DNA of 64,000 nucleotides, taken from Brachycybe producta (Eukaryota > Arthropoda > Diplopoda > Playtdesmida > Andrognathidae). A program made the translations under genes and the position numbers. Positions within the stretch are counted from its first letter, which is position 1. Every line of letters begins with the position of its first letter. The notes beneath the pieces were generated by a model. The model saw nothing but the letters and a program-made list of their open reading frames with translations, did not search any database and was not told the DNA's origin. Shown piece after piece: positions 55,619 through 64,000 of this stretch. Location of the stretch: positions 18,413,342 through 18,477,341 of the forward strand of contig JAUPFP010000001.1 of NCBI GenBank assembly GCA_036925085.1, written 5' to 3'.

Positions 55619-56505
55619 CTAAGTCTTCATTCGATAACAGTAAATGATGCTTGTGATACCAACTTTGGCATGGTTAATGTCACCATCACACGCTGGCATT
55701 GCACAAACAGTCCATCCTTCAATGAGAAACTTCAAGTCCTTAATGATATTTATTAGTTTTGAGTAGCTCGTGTGGTAAAATGTAATTGGTCTTATCAGCA
55801 GGAAGTTCTTTAACTCCACAAAATCACATACTGCATCAGTTGTTGTATTACAGTCAATGTATTGAGCCACTTTTTGCAGTCCTACACTTCTTTTTTTCTT
55901 TTCATATAATTCCAAAATTCACCTCCTGGCAGCAAGCAAATCCACTTGTTGTCTGTAATTTATCCCTTTCTTTATTGATGATGCATACAACACGACAAAC
56001 ACTCCACAGTCAAAACTGTTGTCTTGTTGTGGTGCATCAATGCAGATTTAAGGAGTCCAGTCAATGGAACTGTACATTTTCAACACAGTAACAGGCTGCT
56101 AAGAGTGTTAAAAGATACCTAAAGTAAGCACTGTAGTCTTTCTTCACATAACAGAGAAAACATGGAATCAATAATTATAATTTCATGATTTTAAAGTGTA
56201 ATTATTTCTAGACACCAATGCATCCCAGTGCCACGTGGGTCTGTGTTGCAAGGAACAAACAAAACTTCTTTGTTCAGTGCAATTATTGAATGCACATGTT
56301 CCAGTATACGGTCCCACTGATTAAAACTGTACAGGTGGTGTAAGTAAGCTGGGCACATCCCTGCAACACTTTAGAGGTCCATAACTTCAATTTCACCAGC
56401 TATTGCAGTCTCGATCACTTCACCCTCTAGCCATTCATTTGGCTGGAGACAAGCTAAAGTCCCGGTCAGTTTTTGCAGCTTTTCAATGTCATTAGTGTGA
56501 CTATC
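55619..56505 (-). pseudogene. Ulp1/C48 SUMO-protease domain fused downstream of a SWIM transposase
   Basis: Minus-strand blocks match a Ulp1-type cysteine protease: LQPNEWLEGEVIETAI, FNQWDRILEHVHSIIALN, VLFVPCNTD followed by GMHWCL with the catalytic His, and DAPQQDNSFDCGVFVVLYAS with the oxyanion Gln and catalytic Cys. The C-terminal VDLLAARR...ELYEKKKRS completes it. In-frame stops lie near 56372, 56060 and 55928, and a low-quality stretch (about 56100-56210) may be an intron. Family members cleave SUMO-like conjugates; inside DNA transposons their role is unknown. This copy is dead. Confidence 0.82.
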
Positions 56506-57327
56506 CCATGGAGGCCCCTTCAGATGGTTTTGAGGTGTTTCTCAAGGCAAGGTACATTTTGCCAGATAGTTCTTTGGGTGTTGAGTGTACGTTGACCAAA
56601 GCACCAAAGTCGGAGTCTGGAGAATCTATTCAGGTTTCAGATAAGGCACTGTCCCTTTTTGATAACTCTGCATCAGGAGCAGCAATGACATCGTAGTCGT
56701 ATTCTTTGGGCCTCGGTCTTTTTTGCCCAGATTTGCCTTCTTTACCTTTTGATTTCTTACGCATTAAAGACAAGTTATACGTTGGCATACTCTGGTCTTC
56801 CAGGCAAGAAAACAGTTCCACAGCAATTATATGATAGCATTTTCCGGTACTTGGGCATGTGCATTTTATTTTTCCTGCTTTAGCTGTCACTGTATAAACC
56901 ATGTCATTTGTCACACTTTTTACTAAAAAAACACTGTAACGGGCATAGTGTTACCCACTGCTTTTGTAAGCATAATTTAGCAAGTGAAATTTGCAACATA
57001 CGGTGCGTACTTTTGTATTCAATGATGTTGGCAATTCTTTGGCCTGTTGTATTATAATTTCTGGTGGCAAGAAGTCTGGGGGTGTCAAAACGTTTGGTAA
57101 AGAGACCATTTCAGTTTTAACATGGTAATTTCCGAGATGTCCTGCCCTTTCAAACTCATGCATATAATTACAGGAAAGGTAATACAAAGTCAAAACAAGG
57201 CTGTATGCAGGCAACTTTTTCCATCTAACCTCCTGCTTAATGACACGATTGAAGCTTTCAGATATGTTGTTAGTTGTGTGGCAACCTGGTTTGATTGAGT
57301 AGACGAACTCCCTATGGTGGTCTGCCT
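56506..57327 (-). pseudogene. Mutator-like (MULE) transposase C-terminus with SWIM zinc finger
   Basis: After an acceptor-like TTTTAG (57328-57333) the minus frame reads HREFVYSIKPGCHTTNNISE and SFNRVIKQ, the TNN..ESFN..IK pattern at the end of MULE transposases. Then come LPAYSLVLTLYYL, HEFERAGHLGNYHV and PPDFLPPEIIIQQAKELP. A TAA at 56948-56950 interrupts it; the same frame continues into VYTVTAKAGKIKCTCP followed by STGKCYHIIAVE, a SWIM finger (CxC, then CxH). A basic KSKGKEGKSGQKRPRPKEYD tail links to the Ulp1 domain. The DDE core would lie in upstream exons, which are absent or replaced by the gypsy DNA on the right. Confidence 0.78.
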
Positions 57328-57449
57328 AAAAGCATGCAGTAGGCTGTTGGGTCGGATGCCATTTTGGTGCCAGCAGACCTCTCACCATTGGAGTCAATGG
57401 GTGAGAAGTCAGAAGTGACCACTGTCCCCGCCAGGTGGAGTTGCCTGGA

Positions 57450-57457
57450 GGTATAAA
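57450..57457 (+). promoter_or_regulatory. Possible TATA box of a gypsy leader/LTR remnant
   Basis: GTATAAATGG lies in a GC-richer stretch (57360-57660) ahead of the plus-strand gypsy pol copies. The stretch could be LTR-derived, but no LTR ends were defined. Confidence 0.3.
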
Positions 57458-57590
57458 TGGCCTAGTCAGCCATTTGTTTTGGGCAGTGTGTTGTAGGCAG
57501 GAGACCTGTAAAGTTCATCTAAGCTGGAGGCCAGTGTGGCCTCCATTGTTCTTTGTGTTTTTGGTTTGCCTTTGTTGTGCTTCATGGGGG

Positions 57591-57617
57591 CTTGGCTGGT
57601 GCAAGGCACCAGCCAAG
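57591..57617. repeat. Perfect 12-bp stem hairpin with 3-base loop
   Basis: CTTGGCTGGTGC, AAG, GCACCAGCCAAG. It is GC-rich and upstream of gypsy pol copy A; function unknown. Confidence 0.9.
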
Positions 57618-57689
57618 TTGTGTGGAGAAACTAACCACTGCTATTTATTTTGTCAGAGTTCCTATCAGGAGCGGGGGAGTTTGTTCCCT

Positions 57690-58775
57690 GCGACTGAGGG
57701 AAAATGTCTGGCTACCACCCCATGTACGACGTGTCGTATCGGTGGGGTTGGTAAAGCATGCCGGCCCTGGCCAGCTGCTTCTTGTGGAGCCACACCGCAA
57801 AACCTTGGGTGGACATGGTGTGTTGGCTGTGGCAGGATTTGCTGAAGGTAACGGTTCGACCAGGGGAGGCCAAGTCAAAGTTGAGAGGGGCGTCCGTATG
57901 TGGATGCCAGATCCTCAACATAACGACGGCTCCTACCCTCGAAGATTGTCTGAAGATTGGACCCAATATGAAGACTGATGAGGCGAAACAACTATGAGAG
58001 TTCCTACTGGAGCGCCAAGATTATTTTGTTTTCGATTATACCGCGTTGGGTGAAACCTCCTTGGTCGAACATACAATTGATACCGGTGGGCAACCTCCAG
58101 TTCGAAAAGGATTGTCAAACTGCTCCAGCGGCCCGCACAATCAAGAAAGAGGTGGCGAAAATGTTGGATGCAGGGGTTATCCAACCTTCGTATAGTCCCT
58201 ACGCAAGCCCTATCTGGCTTGTTCGCAAGAAGGATGGTGGCTTTCGTTGTTGTGTGGACTACTGGAGACTGAACTCCCAGACGAAGCTGGATCAGTATCC
58301 GATGCCTCGCATCGATGATGTGCTCGATTCGTTGGCCGGTGCGAGGTTCTTCGCAACTTTGGACCTGGCTAGTGGTTACTGGCAGGTTCGGATGGTTGAG
58401 AAAACAGCATTTATTTCCTCTCAAGGTCTGTTTGAGTTTCGAAAACTGCCTTTCGGACTCTGTAATGCTCCAGCCACGATGCAGAAAGCTCTAGACCTTT
58501 TGCTGGCAGGACATACATGTAAGTGGAAGATTTGTCTGGTGTACCTGGACGATATTATCTTCTTTGGGACACATTCGAGCTGTTTCTTGGGAGACTGTCC
58601 ACTGTCCTGGGACTGTTACGCGGGGCAGAGCTAAAACTCTAGCCGAAGAAATGTTTCTTTGGCTTTGACAAAGTGCATTATCTCGGTCACGTAGTGAGTG
58701 CCGAGGGAGTTGCTCCGGACCCGGATCTCATAAGAGCAGTCCAGGAGTTCGATGTTCCGACAATGGTGACAGGCG
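57690..58775 (+). pseudogene. gypsy pol copy A: protease-RT linker and RT
   Basis: Linker words KHAGPGQLLLVEPH and TLGGHGVLAVAGF come first, then [73 protein letters not shown] and [12 protein letters not shown] (YLDD). Three residues are missing after VRM compared with copy B (the AEPDIQ segment), and frameshifts precede and follow. The frame reaches VSAEGVAPDPDL and the EFDVPT segment at about 58760, then RNase H is absent: it jumps to the post-RNase H linker. Confidence 0.9.
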
Positions 58776-59670
58776 TTTGAGTTGGTATCCTGTGCGTGAC
58801 GTTGCGGACCTTTCTTTGTCTGAATACGTCGAATCTGACATAGGTGAGGTGATTTACCTAGTCCGCTCGGAGGTGGATTGGGTCGAGGAGCAGGCAGCCG
58901 ATGGCTGGTGCTCCAAAGTGGTGAAGGAGATCACCACTGACCCCAACTCGACCCTCAATTAAGTTCATGATGGCAGATGACTTGTTGTATGCCATCATAT
59001 CCATCCAGGATCGGTTGCGAACAGTACTGGCAGTTCCGGCATCATGCAGGGCTTTCTGTTTAAGGAAGCTACATGACACTCCTGAAGCTGGTCACTTCGG
59101 GATGTTTAAGACCAACCAGAGACTGCGCTCACGCTTCTGCTGAATACGTTTAGTCGTGTTTGGTGTGTCAACGAGCACGAGAGTTTGCAAAAAGTCAGGG
59201 ATTTTTGCAACCGATTGTGCCGAAGTACCCAGTTCACACCTGGGGAATGGACTTCGTTGGACTGTTTCCTAGGCTGTTCCCTATGTACTAATTATGGTTG
59301 ACTCAGCCGGTACGGTGTGGCGAGAGCGGTGCAAAGGGCCACGGCCGCTTGTGTTGTAAAATTCTTCAATGACGAAATCCTTTTGGTGTATGGCACACCG
59401 AAAGCTGTTGTCTCGGATCGTGGGTCCCAGTTCTCCAGCAAAGTCCTGCTGAAGTTTCAGGAGTGCTACAATGTAGTGCATCACTTCACGATGGCGTATA
59501 ATCCGCAAGCTAATGGGCTTACGGAGCATACGAATAAGACCGTAATGGAAACCATCCAGCGGTACTTTGATCTGCTCAAGGAACAGCATGATAGGTGGGA
59601 CAAATTACGGCCCGCCGTGTGTGCTTATAACACAGCTGTGCAGGAGAGTATGCAAGTCTCTCTGTATCAA
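58776..59670 (+). pseudogene. gypsy pol copy A: integrase
   Basis: The linker YVESDIGEVIYLVRSEVDWV is followed by a decayed zinc-binding part (HDTPEAGHFGMFKTNQRL) and the core: CVVKFFNDEILLVYGTPKAV, VSDRGSQFSS with the second Asp and NPQANGLTEHTNKTVMET with the Glu. The frame ends at AYNTAVQESMQVS. The first Asp region (LIMVDS) is out of frame near 59290. At about 59670 the frame passes into sequence belonging to the next copy. Confidence 0.87.
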
Positions 59671-60502
59671 CACCATAACCGCACATCCAGATGCTCTTCA
59701 TGCCGCACTGGCCGATCAGGCTTTGCAGGGTACTTTGCAAAAAGTACCACTTCCGAACTCGTTACTGGAGGAGTTGGCGAAGCTTCATGATTCTGTGGAG
59801 CCTCTGCTACTCCCTCCATTTGGGATACCGGAAGAGATGCCTGCATATCCTGAAAAGGTGGATGGGTGGGTCGACATTGTGTAGCCCGCACTCGCCGAGA
59901 CCTGTTCTCCAATTAGGATTGGGGACGTTTGTTTCCTGCGACTGTTGGAGAACGTATGGCTATCAACTCATGATTCCATGATCCATGAGTCTGGTAGAGC
60001 ATGCTGGCCCGGGACAGCTGCTTCTCATAGAGCTCCATTGTAAAGCCTTAGGTGGCCGTTGTCTGTTGGTGGTGGCAGGTATTGTCAAGGCCACAGACCA
60101 AGGCACTTACGATATATGGCTCAAGAATGTTGCGGACGTACGCATTGCCCTGGAAGCAGGGGAGGGTGTTGCAATGGCTCAAGCTGTGGAGGCAGCCCTG
60201 GTGGTAGGACTGGACGGTCTGTCTAAGTTGAGAGGGGGAAACCCCACTTATAGAGATGGCCGGACAGAGGAGCTTCCAGATAAGTTGAGAGGGGTGACTG
60301 GTAAAGGCCGCCGGGTCCTCAACTTGGAAGTGGATCCTACTCTCGAAGAGTGCCTTAAAATCGGACCTAGTCTGAAGCCTGAAGAGGTGGCACAGCTTCG
60401 AAAGTTCATGCTGGAATGCCGTGATCATTTCACGTTCGATTATACAGAGCTGGGGAAACCCCACTCGTCGAACATACGATTGATACTGGTGGGTTACCTC
60501 CG
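59671..60502 (+). pseudogene. gypsy copy B: gag-like tail and protease-RT linker
   Basis: After the junction a Pro-rich segment reads ALHAALADQALQGTLQKVPL and PPFGIPEEMPAYPEKVDGW. It is followed by the same VEHAGPGQLLLIELH and ALGGRCLLVVAGIV linker as copy A. The linker then has LNLEVDPTLEECLKIGPSLK and [17 protein letters not shown] leading to RT. Homology with copy A begins at about 59930 against 57680, showing the two copies are head to tail. Confidence 0.75.
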
Positions 60503-61102
60503 GTGCGGGAGGGATTGCGAAGAACTGTTCCAGTGGCAAGTGCAATCGAGAGAGAAGTAGCGAAGATGTTGGATGCAGGGGTAATCCAACCTTCGCATAG
60601 CCCTTATGCAAGCCCTATCTTACTTGTTCGCAAGAAGGATGGTGGCTTTCGTTTTTGTGTGGACTATCAGAGACTGAACACCCAGACAAAAGCAGATCAG
60701 TACCCGCTAGCTCGCATCGATGATGCCCTCGATTTGCTTGCCGGAGCGAAGTATTTTGCAACCCTGGACCTTGCTAGTGGTTACTGGCAGGTCAGGATGG
60801 CGGAGCCAGACATTCAGAAGACAGCATTCATTTGCTCTCAAGGTCTGTTTGAATTTCGAAAAATGCTTTTCGGACTCTGTATTGCTCCTGCCACTGTGCA
60901 AAGAGCATGTTGTGGGCAGTTGTGGGCAGGACATAAGTGGGAGAGCTGCTTGGTGTATCTGGACGATATTATCGTCTTGGGAACACCTTTGACAGTTTCT
61001 TGCGCTTAGGTACTGTCCTAAGACTGTTACGAGGGGCGGAGCTGAAACTTCAGCCGAAGAAGTTTCTTCGGATTTGACAAGGTCAAATATTTCGGTCACG
61101 TT
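60503..61102 (+). pseudogene. gypsy copy B: reverse transcriptase
   Basis: [89 protein letters not shown] and [12 protein letters not shown] are the RT blocks. The Asn-Ala of the usual LCNAPAT motif is Ile-Ala here. A stop follows at about 61007, and the frame resumes shifted at VSAEGVALDPGL. Confidence 0.9.
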
Positions 61103-61735
61103 GTGAGTGCCGAGGGAGTTGCTCTGGACCCGGGTCTCGTGAGAGCAGTCGAAGAGTTCGATGTCCCTACAACAGTGACCGCCGTCCAAAGTTTTCTCAT
61201 TCTGGCCGGCTACTACCGTAGGTTCATTAAGAACTTTGCCAAGGTCGCAAGGCCACTGCATGATCTGACCAGGAAGGATGCGTCCTTTGACTGGTCGGAG
61301 CAGTGTGGTCTAGTGTTCGAGTGGTTAAAGGCATTTTTAACCAAAGCACCGGTGCTCACCATGTATGATCCATGCGGTGAGGTGTTAATTCACACCGATG
61401 CGAGTGGGTACGGTCTAGGTGTCGTAGTATACCAGATGTTACCTGAGGACAAGTCTGCTTGGGTTCTGGCCTATGCTAGCCGTCTCATGAAGGGACCGGA
61501 GACACGGTATTCTGTCAATGAGCAGGAGTGCTTGGCAATAATGTTTGCTGTGGATAAATTCCAACCTTACATCTTTAACCGGGACTTTGTGATCGTAACT
61601 GATCACCATGCTCTGTGTCATCTGCAGACCGCCAAAAACGTGCAAGGCAGGTTGGGGTGTTGGCAGATGCAGTTGCAGGAATACCGGTATAAGATTCAGT
61701 TTAGGAAGGGGAAACTTCATGAGGATGCCGACTGA
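61103..61735 (+). pseudogene. gypsy copy B: RNase H
   Basis: YYRRFIKNFAKVARPLHDLT and FDWSEQCGLVFEWLKAFLTK lead into the RNase H domain: VLIHTDASGYGLGVVVYQ (first Asp), SRLMKGPETRYSVNEQECLA (Glu) and VIVTDHHALCHLQTAK (Asp). This is a complete-looking domain, the one missing from copy A. It ends KLHEDAD with a TGA in place of the usual LSR continuation. Confidence 0.9.
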
Positions 61736-62740
61736 GTTGGTATCTGGTAAGTGAAGTTGACGATCCTTTTTTGCCTGAACACGTCGAGGCAGACGTGGGT
61801 GAGGTAGTTTACCGGATCCGTTCCGAGGTGGATTGGGTTATGGAGCAGGCCAATGACAATTGGTGCTCCAAGGTGAAGCGTGAGCTCTTCACCGACCCCT
61901 ACTCGAACTTACGGTTCAAGTTTGTGGTGGCAAACAAGTTGTATGCCATCAAATCCATACAGAATCGCACAAAAACTGTGTGCGGAAGTTGCACAATAGC
62001 TCTGAAGCTGGTCACTTCGGAGTGTACAAGACATACCAATGGTTGCTTACTTGTTTGTACTGATTAGGTATGAAACGTGACATGGTGGAGTATGTTAAGT
62101 CATGCTTGGTGTGTCAGAGAGTACGACAGTTCGCAAGAGCTCAAGGATCCTTGCAACTGATAGTTCCAGAGTACCCCTTTCTTGCCTGGGGAATGGACTT
62201 CGTTGGGCTGTTTCCTGCATCCGTGGGTGGAGTCACCAATGTATTAATTATGGTGGACTACTTCACCTGATACGGCGTGGCAAAGGCAGTACGAAGGGCT
62301 ACGGCCGCCATCAGCAAGCTAATGGGCTTACGGAGAGTACAAATAAAACCATGATGGAAACCATCAAGCGTTACCTTGATCCCCTCAAGGACCAACATGA
62401 TTGGTGGGAGAAATTGTGGACCGCCGTGTGGGCCTACAACACTGCGGTGCAAGAGAGCATGGAAGTGTCTACGTACCAATTGTTGTTTGGGCGTGAGCCT
62501 AGGTTGGAGATTGATAAACTCTTTCCTAATGGTCCGGTCCACGACTTGCCTGACCAGCAAGCCGTGGAGGTCTGGATGATGGATATGGCTGGGAAGCTCG
62601 GCCAGGCCAAGAAGTGGAACTTCGCTTACAAGGCTGAACTGGGTACGGTGGTCCGGCAGGTTTCTGACCTAGTCTAGGAGGTAGTCACGAGAAAGTTCAG
62701 GTGGTGCCAAATCTTGTCTTCCACTGTTAATTTAAGGTGA
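61736..62740 (+). pseudogene. gypsy copy B: integrase with core deletion
   Basis: Linker (VGEVVYRIRSEVDWVMEQ), zinc-binding remains with VEYVKSCLVCQ and the start of the core (FLAWGMDFVGLFPASVGGVT, LIMVDYFT with the first Asp) are present. At about 62309 the sequence jumps from ACGGCCGCC to CAGCAAGCTAATGGGC, skipping ~170 bases that copy A retains, including the second catalytic Asp. The Glu region follows (GLTESTNKTMMETIK, AYNTAVQESMEVSTYQLLFG). It fades out after QVSDLV near 62740. Confidence 0.87.
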
Positions 62741-63225
62741 TACCTTACTGAATTGTTGATATCGAAGAACGATTTTTTCTAAAAAAACACTCATTAGAAG
62801 GTCAAGTTACAAGAAAATAGTATAAAAACACAAGAGTAATTGGAGGACACTTTTTTTCCGAAACATAACTTAGTATTTGTTTAGAAACAGATTTCTATAA
62901 ATTGTTCGATAGGTTGTTTCATAGTAGAATGGCTGAGATTGACAAGTGAGGAAAACTTATTTTTCTTGGTAAAAAACCGTCTTCACTGTCTGCAGGACAA
63001 TTAGAGAACAAGTATAGTAAAAGTACCCTTTATAACTTGTAAACCGACTCAAAACTATTAGAAAGTCAGATAGAAAGAAAAGAAAAATCCACTGCAAAAC
63101 AAGCATCCTAAATAATTCTCTATGTTACCAGCCTGAGGGGGTCAAATGAATTACAATATGATAATGGTAAAAGAGTTCCGCTATTCATCAAAATTGTACC
63201 CCCTAAAAAAATTTCTATGCACAAT
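62741..63225. other. Non-coding flank of gypsy copy B
   Basis: AT-rich, stops in all frames, no LTR recognised after the integrase. Confidence 0.45.
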
Positions 63226-63335
63226 AAATGAAAGTCGATTTATTTTCGAAAATAGCTGAATAAATTAAGCGAGTGATACGAAATCACTTGCTTAATTTAT
63301 TCAAGTATTTTTTGAAAATACATCGACTTTCATTT
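63226..63335. repeat. 110-bp hairpin (inverted repeat, ~52-bp arms, 5-base loop)
   Basis: AAATGAAAGTCGAT...AAATTAAGCGAGTGAT, loop ACGAA, then ATCACTTGCTTAATTT...ATCGACTTTCATTT. A few mismatches and small indels lie mid-arm. It has the size and form of a small palindromic MITE; no flanking duplication was confirmed. Confidence 0.9.
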
Positions 63336-64000
63336 CGTTTTATGTGCCCCTAAACCTCCTGCGCCCCCCCACAGTTGTGGGTCCTGCGGGTGCCTAGCTA
63401 CGCCAGTGATTGCCTGTCAACCTTGCACCCATCTTTATTAAAAATTGAGGGGTTGATTTTATTAGGTGGTTTCAGATGCTCTAATTGGTCAGACTATTAA
63501 AACAAGATTCTGTGCAAAAAAAAAGTTGAGCCAATCTTTTTCTTACCAGAAAATCGGCCAGAATTTGAAATTCTTTCGAAAATTCTTTTCTGGAGTTATA
63601 TTCTTGGCTGATTTTCCGCATGTGTCCTGCGCTTAAAATTAAACGGGTGAAATATTTTAAAATAAGCTTTTTGTCAGTTTGAAAATGACCAAAGTCCTAC
63701 AGGTAGGGGTCCAGGTCTCTTGGATGGGCCTCAGATCCTGAAGGTTTCCTTATGTTTTACAGGACCATCTATAATGAAATCTGGGAATATTAATTTTTTT
63801 TTCCATCCTCAAGTGCCAGCAAACATGCTCCTCTAATGACGGGCATGTAAAGACAGGGAGATACAGTCGTTTGCCCCACCCTTTTATGAGCGTCAGACAA
63901 AATATCAACCAATTGGAAATTGAAAAGGACGGGGCATGTGACGTCAGACCACATAAACCAATAATAATGTGTCGGCACCTATAAAAGGAATGCAATGTAA
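63336..64000. other. Non-coding end of window
   Basis: A GC-rich GCGCCCCCCCACAGTTGTGG patch near 63360 and otherwise ordinary AT-rich sequence. Two overlapping minus-strand frames (63750-63995) have no recognisable content. Confidence 0.4.

Overview
The window is a transposon-saturated, AT-rich stretch of an animal nuclear genome. One host gene is clearly intact: a six-exon GDP-mannose pyrophosphorylase beta (GMPPB) gene at 38.7-41.9 kb with canonical GT-AG introns. Split genes, a Jockey/CR1-type LINE, Ty3/gypsy LTR elements, piggyBac, Mutator-like DNA elements and a Polinton-type DNA polymerase together point to an invertebrate metazoan. The phylum cannot be fixed from the sequence alone. 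I saw no tRNA, rRNA or CRISPR array; every bacterial-looking repeat here is a satellite or minisatellite.

Layout. 0-9.6 kb: three tandem ~3.03-kb units, each with a decayed piggyBac transposase, an acidic coiled-coil ORF and AT-rich subrepeats; only the third joins the transposase 5' part. 10-12.2 kb: N-terminal part of a Polinton/Maverick protein-primed DNA polymerase and a small adjoining ORF. 12.2-13.1 kb: satellite-like repeats related to those in the array. 13.7-14.4 kb: a dead gag. 16.1-30.8 kb: a candidate large transposon bounded by ~0.75-kb inverted repeats. It holds a zinc-finger/Mutator-like transposase gene (broken by an LTR insertion), a HECT ubiquitin-ligase pseudogene, tandem repeats and a YqaJ-type exonuclease pseudogene pointing inward from the right end. 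31.7-32.3 kb: a dimeric repeat. 32.46-38.28 kb: a second inverted-repeat element with ~600-bp termini full of short palindromic repeats; it contains a fold-back element, microsatellites and no transposase. 38.7-42.2 kb: GMPPB, followed by a ~20-bp minisatellite (42.3-43.1 kb).

43.3-54.8 kb (minus strand): a decayed Ty3/gypsy element. A 3' LTR with polypurine tract is at 43.35-43.93 kb, then an unrecognised accessory ORF, integrase, RNase H, RT, protease and gag; gag and protease are split by a 5'-truncated LINE with an open 531-residue RT frame. 55.6-57.3 kb (minus): a decayed transposase of Mutator type fused to a SWIM zinc finger and a Ulp1/C48 protease. 57.4-62.7 kb (plus): two head-to-tail gypsy pol copies, each lacking a different domain (RNase H in the first, the integrase core in the second). 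62.7-64 kb: non-coding, with one 110-bp hairpin.

Apart from GMPPB, almost every reading frame belongs to a mobile element and carries frameshifts or stops. The LINE RT frame is the conspicuous exception. Pairing of repeats was done by eye, so repeat boundaries are good to roughly 10-50 bases unless stated.
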